Shown here: one piece after another, positions 47,841-61,589 of the stretch
Layout of the letters: each line of letters starts with the position of its first letter
Numbering within the stretch: position 1 is the first letter of the stretch
Assembly (NCBI GenBank): GCA_040954595.2
Contig: CM082587.2
Location: 7,440,001 to 7,504,000 of the forward strand
Source of the DNA: Balanoglossus misakiensis
Lineage: Eukaryota; Hemichordata
Length of the DNA: 64,000 bases
Direction: 5' to 3'
Translations under genes and position numbers: made by a program
Notes under the pieces: generated by a model
The model's database searches: none
Told to the model about the DNA's origin: nothing
The model's input: only the letters and a program-made list of their open reading frames with translations

Positions 47841-49805
47841 ACCATACCATGCCAGGGGGGCCTAGTCTACAAATGTCGAGTGCCGTGCGACACACGGAAG
47901 GCATTCGCCAACCAGGCCCACAATAAGTATTTACATTCGGCTGTCAGTCATACAGACACGATAATGACGTCATACCCTAGTGTATCGTGAAATTAACATT
48001 TTCAATTCTGATAGCCCAAGCTGAGAATAAATACCAAAATTATACCTATTTGCTGCAATTCTTATAAAGGAACAAAACGAATGCGGGCTTCATCTTGGAT
48101 GTTGGCGCCGAATTGAAATGAACTTAATGGTGGCGCGAATATTGAATTTCCGCCTGGCAACAAAGTGGACCCTCATTTCGGTGTCATGACATGAGCCAAT
48201 CGAAGGAAAGAAAACGACCCCATTATAAAATATGGCGTCGGTTTCCTGATGGTGGACCCTCTTTTGAGTGTTATGGCACAACGACATTTCAAAATGTAGT
48301 TTCCCTAAACACTAAGTTGTCTTCACATTCCTGCAAGTAACTACCCAATCGTACTAGACATTATTTTAATCATGATGAAACCACACAAAAATGTATACAT
48401 TTTCGTTGAATTAGAAATTCCTAGAGACATGTTTCTTCAAGTACTGTAAAATAAGGTTAACAATTGGGATCGGTGACGCTCTACCGATTACTTAGCGGAT
48501 ACTTCTTGTGAGTTATTTGACATTAGTTCTAGATTATTTCTTTAAACCACACTTTCTGTTTGGCAGTTCTTCCGACTGACAAACTATGTGTAGAATTCAT
48601 GATGCAACACTCATTGGGTGACCAGTTTATTAATTTATATGCAAAAGCCAGGTCATCTGTCAGACGAGATTAACGGTCAAAGCAATGTAAAATGATGAAA
48701 CAAAATAGTTACCACGAAAAAATCACTTATTGTTACTATTTGATAAATGAATGTTCCATGATCAGGACACATTTTTCATTTGAACTTAATAATTTTGTTT
48801 CGCTTCGCATGAATGTATCATTGTTGTAGTGACAACCTTATCAGATGGCAAATGATCTACAATGTTACTAAGCTACTTTTTCTCGTGCAGGCAGCTCTTT
48901 TAGATGCGTGTTTCAACATAAATACATTTGGAGATTAAGTTTTGATAAATGGTGTATAGGTGCTGAGGTAAATTATTACAAACCGCCGCGCCCGTTAGAA
49001 CAAACACACCCGTTAAAGCCCCAACAGCTGCCATTTTTCCATATTTTTAATTTAAAAAATTTAAATCTTCTCCTTATCCTTAGACGACAAATGACACTAT
49101 TTTGACTTTGTAGGGATATGAAAACCCATGTGAGCATACCATGATAGCTGAGTACTTTTGCAATTGGCAAAAAGTATAATTTCCCGTTACACTCCGCGAT
49201 GCAAATCCTCACGCGTGACTCAATGCCTACCTTATTAAAACGCCCAAGTTTCTTAAAGTAGCGATCACTCCTTTCATTAGTAGAAAACAAATCATGTACA
49301 GTACATATGTAACTATTTTCATATTCTGATCATGAAACATGCATTTTCAGGGACCACTGTATAGATAATGACGGTTGGGTTTTCAATTTTAATGTATTAG
49401 ACTACCACGATACAATGTATGCGGTTATCACGTTTCTCTGTTTGGTAAAGGTTGGGGTGAGATCAGTTTGATAGAGGCACAAGGAATATTTATTTCCCGG
49501 TTCACCCAGCCGATGCACCTGAACGCCTCATTATACTACGCCACTAAAATGGCATTTTACGGTCACCATTTCGTTATATGATTACATACTAGTAATTTAA
49601 CGTATGAATGGCAAGCGAACGACATTATTAGTAATTTGACCGGTCATTTTGACGTTTTGTGGTTTATTTTGAACTGGAAACTTGATCTTGGTATGTTTAA
49701 AAGCAAATCTAGTAACTGCTGCTCTGTATAGGGCTAGCGTAACCAACTGTTCAGTTTCCATACCTGACCGAGATATCTGGAATAGTACCAGAAAATATGC
49801 CGGAA
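47841..49805. other. Head-to-head spacer between fucosyltransferase-like 1 and sulfotransferase relic 1
   Basis: 1.9 kb with no supported exon. It should hold the minus-strand gene's promoter. By comparison, the equivalent spacer at 61016-61589 is only 574 bp. Confidence 0.4.
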
Positions 49806-50135
49806 TGCTTGCCGGAAGCTATTTTGCCTCTCACCCGGACGACTTTACTAAGCAGTGTCACTAAAGTCAAGAGATTTAAAGAAGAAAAAAACAGATTCGA
49901 AACACAATGAAGAGGTACGGTAAATGATAAGAATTATCACATTTGGTTAGATATCAACTTCGTCAGCGTAGCCAACTCGGACCACTGGTTCAAAGACAAT
50001 TATTTCTTGATCCGCTATGAGGACCTGTCTGATCCACCTGAGGAGTTCGTTCCAAAATTGTAATGGCTTTGTTGCGCTTCTGATGCACCCGAAATACAGA
50101 AAAAAAATACAACAAAAATACAACCCGACAGCAAC
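49806..50135 (+). pseudogene. Carbohydrate sulfotransferase relic 1
   Basis: A shrunken copy of the intact gene at 53522. LAGSYFASHPDDF is followed by a jump to the ACTAAGCA(A/G)TGT segment, then another jump to a stretch matching HWFKDNYFLIRYEDLSD and PEEFVPKL, where a stop occurs. At least two internal deletions removed the N-terminal anchor, the first half of the phosphosulfate loop and the entire 3'-phosphate site. The copy has an A8 run at 50100-50107 where the intact gene has A7. Confidence 0.8.
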
Positions 50136-53100
50136 GAGTCAAAATACGGACACATCACGAAAAAATCTGTGTATTTTGTATTTTTCGTCATTTTCCTCAC
50201 TTTAAGTTTAAAAAAATTCTCTTTAACATCCTAATTTCTGTAAAAATTCATTTGAGGGTGTGCAGAAGTGGGTTCTTTCAAAAATGATTTAATCAATCGT
50301 ATATTTCTGGCGCAATTTTTGCCAGTTTGGTCAAAAACTCCATTTCCCAGAAACCTCTATTTATAACAAGTTTTACTTATTGAACGGCTAGCCTCTGATC
50401 CGGAATCATTCGATTTCAACTTTGAGTTTGAACAGGACAGGCTGCTAGCGTCATCGACTCAGTTTTCGTAGATATCTGACAGAAATTTTACCCCAGCTTG
50501 CCTCTTTTGTTCTGCATGGGTGATATGTGTTCATATGTACCACTGATCCATCGATCAGAACATTATATGCGTTCGTCAATAACAGAATTGGATACAATGA
50601 GGCAAAACACACATTGCGTGAACGCGGCGAGATAAAACTGGTACAATGTACGTGGGTTCCGTAGGTTTCTAGACATAAGGTATATTTCATCCTCTGGCTG
50701 CACTGTGCAACAAGAAAAGGATCAGGTATTGTCCCGCCTTTTAGTCAGAAATTTGACTGAAGAGCATGAAGGACGACGGTAACCTGTCACCTATTCTATT
50801 AACGCCCCGCGAGCTGCAAAGATGTGTTAAGCTAACGCCGATAAGCTTGGATCTGTTGGGCAAACGAATCCCAACGTCAAAAAGTTTAACCCAAACACTG
50901 TGTTTGTATTTTTTTTGTTCAGAGGCCAATTTTCCATCTAACTCTATACACATACCATTTTATCATATATCGTTATACCTATTTTGATAATTTGACAAAG
51001 ATTAAACAAGCTAAATATGTAAGATATGTCGATCATTTTATCTATGGAAGTAGCACTGAAAACGGCCCTGTTGCATGCGATGGTGTTTAACTCGCAATTT
51101 CTTCAAATTGAAATCAAAAGTCCAACAAATAAAACGATAGAGTTTAAGTTGGACCCATTGGAATCTATAGTCCGAAATGTCAAAGTAAATGGTAATTAAA
51201 TGGCGATTTTAAACCAACGGTATTTCTGGGTTGTCGTTTGCAAGGCTTGCAGAATCAACCTTATGTAAATTTCCATAGTCAACAATGGCGGACAAGTGAC
51301 GTATAGGTTTGGTGAGGTCATATTAAACTGTTCACAAAGGGTACATTTTATATCTTTTGGGCTAAGAATTGTGAACTGATTTATGGTTCATGTGCTTCGT
51401 ATGGCTCTGTATTCCACACCACTCGTAAAACATTTTAACAGTTGTGTTGGTATAGAAACGAGTGTGACGTTGCCGTTAGGCGATCTAAGTTTTTTTGTTA
51501 CGATTATAGTATTCTTTTACAGTTATTTACAACATCGAAAAGCAACGGCAGGAATGGCGCATTTTTAAAAAAAAGAACATCTATTATCGCCATCATCAAC
51601 GTCAAGCTTAAGATTACCCGACCTATAAGTTCCCCGTGTATGTACATGTACCATATACCCTCGAATGACACAAAGTTCACAGAGTTTATCTGTGATGCAC
51701 ATTTGGCATTACTGCCGAGTTCAGCTGACCTGTATATCAGTTGAATAAGAAAATGTTGGCCGATTCAATACATTGAGGTTAATCATTACCACCAACTCCT
51801 CATTGGCATTGAGGTGACCGATAATATGACAGAACTCCCTGACCTCTGTGTGTCATACAAAAGATATTTTCACAAGTGATACGGTGTATTCTCCGCATCA
51901 CTCGTAAACATAATTTCTGTACGGCACAGATCGCGCGCAGAGGTCATGGATTTATATTATTATTGCATATGTTTCCTCAGATTTGACGAAAATCGAAGTT
52001 TCTATCGTGGAATTTTGATTTACAGTACAATAATTCGGCAAGACGTTACATCCCGAAGACGGTCGTTCATTGGACAAAATTACACAACCACCACTTAACA
52101 TTATTTAATGGACACGTGATGGCTTATGATATTGTAAATTCACTCCATATGCAAGTAGTGACCGGTTAAACATGAGGTTTCTTGTAAATATTTGATAATA
52201 GCGAGAGAAAACTAAGCAAGTGTAAAATTGAACTAATTAATTAATTGATTGGTTGATTGATTAATTAAATAACAACACGTAAGACCAAAAGAAGCCATTC
52301 GATCTTTAGTTTACACATTCTTTCTAACCCTCGGTTTTTAAACATGTCCAATCAAATATATGGATCTGCATCACACACAACATGTATACCAACTGCATGG
52401 TGGTAATGCAGGGTACGTACTATGTCACCAGCGTTGTGGTGTATTTTGTGGGTAGGACGGCACTAGTTTTTAACTGTCTACTACAAAAACATTCTACAAA
52501 TTTCTCAAAGTTCTCGGTAATGAGAAAATGACATTTATAAAGCTAAACATTTGTTTGCTATCCTTGTGAGAAATGTTAACAGTTTTAAATGCCTGAAACC
52601 CAAAATTGTTGTACTGGCTGCGCCGGTTTCTAAGAATTGACCTTAGCACCTATACACCATTCACCAAAACTTACTCTTCTGTTAGTTCAATAACAATTAC
52701 AATAACGTTTGAGTAAGAAACACACTACAAATACAATATCACCCCATCTAAACGGAACACCGTATTATCTCATCAAACGAAGAGAAGTACAACGCTGATC
52801 ATAACATTCATATATTTTCACCTATCACAACCTATTTCGTCTCTTTATGCGACAAAATTGAACACATAAAATTTAATGTGGTCACATTTTTCCATCTGCA
52901 AGGAAATAGCATTAGCGTCACTAAGTCCAGATCCCTTTTTAATCTGATCGCAAGGCGGTGGTTTTCAAGTTTCAAATCGGCAATCAACGCACCCTTTTAG
53001 CAAGGCCATTTCCTTCTATATAAAAATGGAACTGATATTGTAAATTTGAAATGCTCCAGAGAACTGAACAATTCTTTCTGGCCTCGGTTTAATCTATATG

Positions 53101-53521
53101 ACACAAATGTATCAAACGAGCTTCTGTTATATCTGCAATATAGCTCTCGTTAAAAAACTTCACCGATGATGTCAAACCACTAATTGACGCCATAGTTGGA
53201 TCAAAGTCGAGTCATAGGAAAAGTTTTTCATTTGAATGGTATCTTCGTTATGCAGTTGCGAGAATGTGCATTGTTATAGTTTTAAAAACACTGCTGCTCA
53301 CCAAGGAGCAACACTGAAATAAAATCACCATGTAAACTGTAGCGGCACCTTAACATAATGTCAATGATTTGGGGGATGTTTGCATTTTACAAAATGTACA
53401 CACCCATGCGCCAACGAGATGCGCGAAAACTATAAGCCTGTCAGTGTGCGTATAATGTGAGGAGTTATACAGCTTCAACTGTTCTCGATTTGAATTCAGG
53501 AGGCAACACCGCGGTCAAGCA
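50136..53521. other. Intergenic, mostly unique AT-rich sequence
   Basis: Contains the short repeat at 51670-51860 shared with 26.6 and 42.6 kb. A coding-looking but interrupted stretch at about 50388-50480 (ERLASDPESFDF) has stops on both sides. No fucosyltransferase-like exon facing the intact sulfotransferase was found. Confidence 0.4.
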
Positions 53522-54586
53522 ATGAAGGCACTACGGAAAATTGTTTTTGTGGCGATACCGTTCGTCGTATCAATGATAAGCGTTGTCTACTACATTTGTC
53601 ATTTTGGCACTAATTTGTCCGCACAGCAATTGGTTGACCCAAACACTGTTACTGTACAGAGATCCCCAACAGTGGCTAATGTGCACGTTCTTATACACGC
53701 TCGAATGCGAACTGGGTCAACGCTTGCCGGAAGCTATTTTGCCACTCACCCGGACTTCTTTTATGTCTACGAGCCTGGATATATGCTGATTGAACACAAC
53801 GGTATGGATTTTTATGAAGACAGCTTCGATTATTTAGAAAGTATCCGTCACGAATTAACTGATTTCATGCACGCATTCTACAATTGTAATTTCACAAATC
53901 GTGACTACTATTTCAACAGTTTGATACGCCATGGATTTATGAGATCACAAGGGAATATTCCAAAGCAACGTGACAGGGCGGCTTTACTAAGCAATGTAAC
54001 CACAATGTGTAGATCAAAGCGCCATATTGTAACCAAGACTATACGCTTGAACAACATACTGCTTGCTGCGCCTATGCTCCGAAACGACAAAGTCAAAATT
54101 ATCCACTTAGTTCGCGATCCGCGTGGGATGACATCTTCAAGATCCATTTACGGAAATTTGAAGAAAAAGAACAATTCTCAACACGAAGAGAGGCAGCGGC
54201 AAATGATTAAGAATTATTGCATTTGGTTAGATATCAACTTCGTCAGCGTAGCCAACGCGGACCACTGGTTCAAAGACAATTATTTCTTGATCCGCTATGA
54301 GGACCTGTCTGATCGACCTGAGGAGTTCGTTCCGAAATTGTACGACTTTGTTGGGCTTCCGATGCATCCGACAATACAGAAAAAAATACAACAGCCCGGG
54401 AAGAAAATCGGCAATGGAGAAAAATGGAGAACAAAACTGACTTACGAAGAAGTACAACATATTCAAGAACTTTGCCCTCAGAAAGTTCTGAAGAGATACG
54501 GTTATATAGCAATACATAACAAGGAAGAATTAATAAATGGAAACGTTAGCTTGGTTGTTCCCGTTACCGACGTGGGAAAACAATAA
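53522..54586 (+). CDS. Carbohydrate sulfotransferase (CHST1/3-like), intact copy
   Basis: A single-exon 354-residue protein of the usual size for Golgi carbohydrate sulfotransferases. A short basic head and membrane anchor (about 7-27) come first. The 5'-phosphosulfate loop RMRTGST (61-67) and FYVYEPG (80-86) follow. The 3'-phosphate site is HLVRDPRGMTSSR (195-207), then IRYEDL (257-262), and a C-terminal KWRTKLTYEE...YGY typical of the family. These enzymes move sulfate from PAPS to galactose, GalNAc or GlcNAc of secretory glycans; the acceptor here is unknown. Sequons occur at N123, N159, N217 and N341. A TTCAGGAG just upstream could be an acceptor for a 5' untranslated exon. It is the only complete one of three copies. 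Confidence 0.92.
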   Translation: MKALRKIVFVAIPFVVSMISVVYYICHFGTNLSAQQLVDPNTVTVQRSPTVANVHVLIHARMRTGSTLAGSYFATHPDFFYVYEPGYMLIEHNGMDFYEDSFDYLESIRHELTDFMHAFYNCNFTNRDYYFNSLIRHGFMRSQGNIPKQRDRAALLSNVTTMCRSKRHIVTKTIRLNNILLAAPMLRNDKVKIIHLVRDPRGMTSSRSIYGNLKKKNNSQHEERQRQMIKNYCIWLDINFVSVANADHWFKDNYFLIRYEDLSDRPEEFVPKLYDFVGLPMHPTIQKKIQQPGKKIGNGEKWRTKLTYEEVQHIQELCPQKVLKRYGYIAIHNKEELINGNVSLVVPVTDVGKQ

Positions 54587-56364
54587 ATGATTTACCGCAT
54601 GTAATCTAATATGGCTGGCTGGTGCCATATTAGATCACGTGGGGCTCTTCTTCCATGTTTGTAGTGTATGTGTTTGTTTGTTTGTTTGATGCTATTGATT
54701 GGTATAATAAACACAATTTTTAAACAAATTTGTTTGTTTACAAATATTTTCACATTTGTTTGTTTGTTGATAGGTTAGGGTTGGTGTAAGGGTTGGGGTA
54801 AGAGTTGGGGCTGGCGTTAATGAAATATTGAAGCACTCGAAAAACTGGATTACAAACAAAACAGATCAGACAACGTCACCAGATACAGAAACTGAACAAG
54901 TTCGGATTAATCACTCTGATTTATACCAGGTTCACATTGGGTAAAACTAGAAACGTTTCAGAGACACTATTTGCTATTTGTAAACACAGACTGAAGATTA
55001 ATCGTTTGGGTCGCTTTGTGTCCACACACACGAAGTTTAACCATAGACCCTTACAATGGTTTGCTTGGAGATGTTAATCATTTACACTGGCTCAGGTCTG
55101 GCCGGCAAAGCCGTCTTAAATCTGGAATGTTCCGGGACCACTTAAACTGTTCACACACCGCATTCCTTCGTTGGCTTGGCAATGGTACATGATTAACTTT
55201 ACAGGATTGAGTTGTTGGTGTCGTTGGATGTTGATTGGGTTTGACGTTTTCTCGCATAAACAGAATGAGCATAAAACTAGCAAATTTCAATTAGTAAATA
55301 TAATGAAGTTGTGAAGGTGACGACATACACATTACCATTTACCAATACCTTCAACAGAATAATAAACCAAAAAATACAACATTCTTAACGATATTAGCGT
55401 GTTGAACGACCTATCTGAGTACGCAATGTCTGTGTCGACGACTTGCGTGCCACCAGTGGGCATAAAACCTGATAACAACAGCCGTATAGCACTAGAGATA
55501 TGGACGTAAGGTCAGTTCACGGTTTGTTGACCCCATCTATTCTGAACCCAAGAATAGGGGCGCAATTAATAAAATTGATTAAAACCGACATTCATTCAAG
55601 AAAAAGGCCAAAATACCACTAATTCACCGCCTAATTCTTACTGTCCTCGTTTTATACTGCATTGATATCTTAAATTTGTGGCCGCCGCAGACTGATTATA
55701 AATTTCGAACAGTAACGTCAAGTGGTTGTAAATTATTGTAGTCATTCCAGGTTTTTCCTATACCGATAAAGACGTGGCTAGCATACTAATAATATTAATT
55801 TCTTTTATTTATTTCCTGTTGCTATAGTTTTCCTATGGAGGAAATATCTGAACAGCTTTATCAAAAAATATAATACTTCTCCTTTGGCAACTTTGTGGAA
55901 ATTTCAAGAAATTAACAATAATGCAACACTGTTTTCTCTAACTTCTATCTGTAAGGCTAAGAGATGTGATACCCATACATTGTATCTCGGTAGTCCACTT
56001 CCGTTAATTTGGAAAACAAACCGTATACAGAACACAGTCATTACTTATAAACTGGTCCCTAAAAATGCATGTCACATGACCAGATTATGAAAACGGCTGC
56101 ATGTACTGTACACGACCGGCTTTCCTTCTTATGAAAGGGGCTGTATGTTGCTTAATTAAATAAAGACAACTTAGTCGCTACTTTAAGAAAATGGGGCGTT
56201 TTAATCAGGTAGGCATTGTGTCACGCGGGAAGATTTGCAAAACTAAAAATTAAAGTTACAATACAATACTTTAAAGTTTTTCGATTTTATGGAGGTAAAA
56301 TACATAGATTTCACACTCTGATATATATCACACATAGTTTTATCCACTGTGAGCGGAAAGGTGT
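54587..56364. other. Intergenic with TTTG microsatellite and old repeat
   Basis: (TTTG)n at about 54670-54690; the 55890-56040 stretch repeats 30215-30420. No supported gene. Confidence 0.45.
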
Positions 56365-56459
56365 GAATGAATGAATGAATGAATGAATGAATGAATGAAT
56401 GAATGAATGAATGAATGAATGAATGAATGAATGAATGAATAAATGAATGAATGAATGAA
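56365..56459. repeat. (GAAT)n microsatellite
   Basis: About 23 GAAT units with one A substitution, 270 bp beyond the stop codon of fucosyltransferase-like 2. Confidence 0.97.
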
Positions 56460-56725
56460 AACGTGTGAAATTATCAAGGATTCGATTGTTCCAAAATTAT
56501 TCAACTTGCGCTCCTTGGCAGAACTAAAATATGTACACTTATTTGAGAACAGCAAAAAAATGTCATATTTTTGAGAATAATACTTTGAAATCATTAAAAT
56601 TATCACAGTCTAATCCAACTTCAGATCGATAACATAACACTATCACTAAATTTGCAGATCACGCTTCCTCGGACTGTTCTGTGATTACAGACTTCGATTA
56701 GTTTGCCTGGAGCAAAGGACGTCCG

Positions 56726-59700
56726 TTAAAGAAGGCGGCCAATATCACGAAGTGCTTGTGGTATTTCAGGTAATTCCTGCAGTGATGTGGTGTTTTTACC
56801 CTCTTGTTTTCTTGTCCATTCCACGTAGAACGACCAGTTTGAAGATGCGGTACTGATGAATAAGGCTGCCGCTTTGAGAAAGAATAGACAGAATTGACTT
56901 TTCATACAAAATAGTCCATTTCCATGGTGTACATAAGTGACAATTTGCCAACTTTGAAAAATACACTGAAAGCCCGTTACCAATTACGGGAGTGTACGAC
57001 ATTTTCTTTTCTATTTAATAAGCATTTGTTCAGTTTATCATTTCGACACTTTTCAGTGTTTTCTGAATAGTGTACATTTGAGTCATAACATTGTGATCAG
57101 AAGTACACACAGCCATTCCGAAAATGTCTCCCATCATTTTTATAACTGTAAAATGTTTTTTTTTTTTTTTACATATTTCTAGTATGGACCACTGGATCGC
57201 AGACAAGTCCACTCGGCCATGCTTTCAATTTGGGATTTAAAGTCTGGAACAGAAATAAAAAGAGCTCGAAAATATGCTTTCAGGAACCCCATAAGTTTGT
57301 GGATCAATTAGCAAGCTACAATTCTCCCTTGGGCTGACCTTTGACCTATTTCTCCATATCTTGATATGCACATATGTAAACTTCACCTATAGTATGTAAT
57401 TAATTATAGACTTGAATTGGACATATATTTTGAAGACAGAAATGCTAATTTAAAACAGGAACTTGCAATACACTAATTTTTGCTGCGTCATTGTCAACGT
57501 GTTATCACCTCTGTAGATCATGAAAAAAGAATGCTTATAAAAATTAAATATAGACATTTTCAGTATTTTGCTTGAAATACACGCGTGAACCTCACAGGCT
57601 ACATGTACATGTAACTGCATACCCAAGAAGTTAAGGTATTATGGCTGTACTATTAACACATATTGCCCTTGTTGACGAACGCTAGGCGGCTACATGTACG
57701 TATGTTATAGGTTTCCACAAAATTTGAACTCAAGTCTTATCTTGAATTTATGTAAATGGTTAACCTTTGTGTATGGCAACAACTGCATTTAACAAAAAGT
57801 AATGGACTTTCATTATCAAACTTACCTTCAGCAATTTCCTGTTCTATAAGAGATATGACATAATTGTCGTTTTTGTAACGAGACAGGCTTGTCGACATGG
57901 AAAATAGGTCTTCCAAGATATAAACAGACTGTAGCTTCTGTTTTAAATGAATCAACATTGCCTGAAACATAAATGCATGCTGAATGATACAACGTATCCT
58001 TCCATTTAATGTAAAAACAGTCCGGTTAGGCACTAGGATAAACGAGGCCTGCCTAAATTAATTGAAAGTTTCTCATTGCTAATGAGTGTAAATATCATTT
58101 TTCTGTTTAATGATGTATCTGTCTCGATTTGTCTACCTGTCTCTTACCTGAGTATACGGCGGAGTTGACACATAGAGACATGTTAGTCCTTGCAAAGTCA
58201 TCAGCCGTTTTACTCCAGCGATAATTGCATCTGTAGCCTTATTTAGCTCCGCGAGTTTACGAGCAGCACGACATTTTCCTGGTGGGCTGTTCCGGCAACT
58301 TTTGGAGAGGACAAAATAAGTCAACGTCATTCATTGAGTTTGTGCACTTCAGTATCAGAAATTGTATCAATGGATTAAGCATTTCGAAATGTTTGTACCA
58401 GACGCGTCTGTGTGTTTTGGAAATACGTCATTAATTAGAAAAGTGAATTAGGCCTAAATATGCAAATATGCATGGTATTTGGCATGGCTCACATGGTGAT
58501 ATTTTAATATCCAATTTTATGCAGTAATGTAATTTATCATATGCTCTGGTGACGTTTATCACGATGTTTAGAGTAAAATATCCGATGATATTTCACGCTA
58601 AATGTCATCAGTTCTTGCGCTGATTCACGGACCTATGTTCATGAAAACTGGCCTTGAATGTAAACGAACGTAACAAGAGTTTTTCCAGTACGCTTTTGTT
58701 AGACATAAAAAATATGCAGTTTAATGGCCATGGAAAAGCGACCAAATAAAACAAATTTATGTGGTGTGACTGAAGTAAGTACGAGTTCAAAGCAACAAGA
58801 CTACGCGACCGGCGTACTAGCTCTGCGTACAGGTCTGTGTGCTCCCGGCGTTACACAGTGGAGGCCGTGTAACGCCGGGAACATAGAGACCTGCACGCAG
58901 AGCTAGCGGCGTACCAGCTGCGCATTCCACCGCGTTCATCTGAGCTACACCCGCCCACAGTCAGCTGCAGTGCACATCAACAACTCAACCGCCCAACTCA
59001 GACACCAGGAAGCGAGGTCAAATATTACCACTCAATCTCAAGTCGATAATCGGGTACTTTCACATACGGTCTTATTTGATAAGTTTGAATTGGGTGGTCA
59101 AGATTTATGGTGGCTCGTTCAACACATACATGTATTTACAAATGCGGCGGGTCGAGTCCTGCCCGCTATCGTTCGTGCACCTGAGACAGCCACCAACCTC
59201 CTATAGTATACAAACGACGTCTCCGCGCATTCACATATGGCAATTCTTCACGTATTCCATGGTCAACCATTTAAATAACGGCTTTTTATTAACTCATTCT
59301 TGCCATTTTAATAAGTATCCATGTACAAAATTTGACAGAAATCATTTTAGAGATTATTTTACCAGAAATTCAGACACACCATAAAGCTTTAACGCACATT
59401 TACCCATAAACTTATGTCAGCTAGAAAATAATAACACTGAAATAGTGTATGTGAAGCATTGCGGTTCCAGTATAATGCGACCTTTTAATTGTTGCTGTGG
59501 TTTGGCTGGATTTATTTGCTATGCTACGCGGCGTTAATATGGAGTGAAATGGGTTGAACATGCACAAAAGCTGCTCCTGGCCGCGGTACTAACCTTTCTC
59601 CTGTTTTATTTCTCCAATGAAGAGAGGCGTAAGTTCCATTGCAGATTTTATTCCCTATTTCAGAGGCTGCTTCACGAATGTACGGGGCACGTCTGAAATA

Positions 59701-61015
59701 CCTATTGACCAATGGCTCCAACTCTGAAGAACAGGGAATCTTACCCAACTTTGATGGGTAAAAATATAAACACGATACATTTTCGAACTTCGCAAATACA
59801 TCTTCAGTTCCATTTGGAGGCTTGATGACGCCACCATTCTTGGGAAACGATATTCCACAACGAGATTTGTAATCAGAGAACGCCGCTATTTGGAAGTCAG
59901 TGTCGCTGACAGAGCTATGTGTGTGGGCGTATTTCTGTTCTAGGCGCAGATTGGTTGAGTTGTCGACTGGGGGAACAGCGATTTGATCCACACTTACTTT
60001 GTTTCCGCACTGTTTTTTGAATTGTTCTAACGTTACTGTTGGTATGAGTTTATTGAGTTCCGCGATATCAATACTCTCGTTGATATATCTAACTGCCTTG
60101 GTCTGGAGTAGGTGGTTGTGAAATGGTAGCTCCACAACAGTCCGATCTGTGTAAACAGCGAACGCCAATGCTTTCCGGTAAGCATTGTGCAACACCATCG
60201 GTCCACCTCTGTATGTTACAAGAGGAACTAAAAACTGTTCGCGTGTTGAGGTCTTACTGCTTCTTGATTTTCCGTTCATACCTTTCGTTGAGCCTCCACT
60301 TAGACTGGTGCATGCTTTACTGTCTTGTGAACTTTCCTGCAGGCGAAAATTACAAACTGGTAATTAGCACAGAGTATCGCTTTATAGACATTGGCGGTGT
60401 TAATTCTTTGTGGTCAAGTTTAATCCCACACTAGTGCTATAGTCTCGTTTTTAAATGTCAATACATCATTTCGATTATCACGTGCTGTACCAATATGGGA
60501 ACATAAACTTTTGTGGTGAGGATGTTGGTGTAACCATTACCTCAACTTGAAGCCGAAGCGCGAATACACTACCAACCTGTCTAATATGCATGATCTATAG
60601 TGTTAAAACTGACTTAACTGACATTTTAGTGCATTGCTGTGGCATTACATCCACGCTGCAAAACGTGAAAGTAACGTTTGTTGTTAGTAATTGAGTCACT
60701 TAAGATGAAAATTAGAGTTCACAACATGTTATATCGCTCTCTTCCACACTATATGGCTACATAGTGCTCTTTCACTGCCTATGAAGTTGACATTTGTGGG
60801 GTGTTACTCACCTTGGGCCTATAAGCAGTAATGGCGAAGTCTTTAGGAAACTCTCTTAACAAAGCAGTCATCCTAGTGATATCGATACGTTTTGCAATAT
60901 AATTGCATGATAGCAAAATGACCAGTACACTTATTAAGCACAAAAGAAGCAAGCACTTTCCTCTTGTGAGGCGACGAGACATATTTTGAGCACACATTAT
61001 AAATGGCGATAACAT
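56726..61015 (-). CDS. O-fucosyltransferase-like protein 2
   Basis: Five minus-strand exons give 459 residues: 61015-60812, 60336-59594, 58298-58148, 57961-57826 and 56871-56726, all GT-AG. The membrane anchor is at about 21-38. The N-lobe reads YRGGPMVLHNAYRKALAF...DRTVVELPF (about 110-140). SLHWRNKTGE follows with His308 and Arg310, and the C-terminal part has LFISTASSNWSFYV. Introns sit at the same places and phases as in paralogue 1 (0,2,0,1), so they descend from one gene. Divergence is high outside RAPYIRE/KAPYIRE, HWRN.TGE and LIEQE. The protein probably acts in the secretory pathway on protein or glycan acceptors; activity is inferred. Sequons are frequent. Its start lies 574 bp from the oppositely oriented sulfotransferase pseudogene 3. 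ATGs at 60997 and 60982 are alternative starts. Confidence 0.78.
58817..58906. repeat. Long GC-rich hairpin in intron 2 of fucosyltransferase-like 2
   Basis: CTAGCTCTGCGTACAGGTCT pairs with AGACCTGCACGCAGAGCTAG, and CTCCCGGCGTTACAC with GTGTAACGCCGGGA. The stem is about 40 bp with few mismatches and the loop about 10 bases. It could be a microRNA-like precursor or a tiny fold-back element. No second copy was seen in the window. Confidence 0.7.
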
Positions 61016-61589
61016 AACGCCTGCATGTTTTCGAGGTCAATCACTTGCATCCACATCCACGGTGAACTTTAGACCAAACTTGTTTCGACCAATGACTGAC
61101 TAGGTTATTTTGCATGCCTGTGCGTATACCTATAATAATTAACGTGGGCAGTTTCAAGGTATCCCAGCCACAGTGCGTTTCTCCGGGTTTTCCTACGTGC
61201 TCCACCACTTTAATTTGCCAGTAATTGGGTGCTTCTCCATGCATATTCACATTTTCAAACGCTTATGCGCTCAGGGTCTTTTATCTTAATTGATTTTAAA
61301 ACCAGCCCCAATGTCCCGCTTAACAGATACTTAAGAAAAATCGCCTCCTATGCAATCGCATGGGTGTGAACTCGTGAGCTAAAACCATCGGCTCGGGTGG
61401 TTAATTGTAACACTGCGTAAACAGTAGTTATCTTCCGTCAATCTTCTGTCACATTTGTGTCATGATACATCTACTGCAATAGTAATAGCAGACAGGTTTG
61501 GGAGAGACGGGACGAGCTCGAGCGTGTATATTAAACTACAGGGATCTCCCTCGAAATTCAACTGACGCTGGTAACTCTTAAGTGAAGCA
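61016..61589. promoter_or_regulatory. Candidate bidirectional promoter region
   Basis: 574 bp separate the start codons of fucosyltransferase-like 2 (minus) and sulfotransferase copy 3 (plus). Both upstream regions must overlap here. No TATA box or named site can be supported; the regulatory role is inferred from spacing only. Confidence 0.35.
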
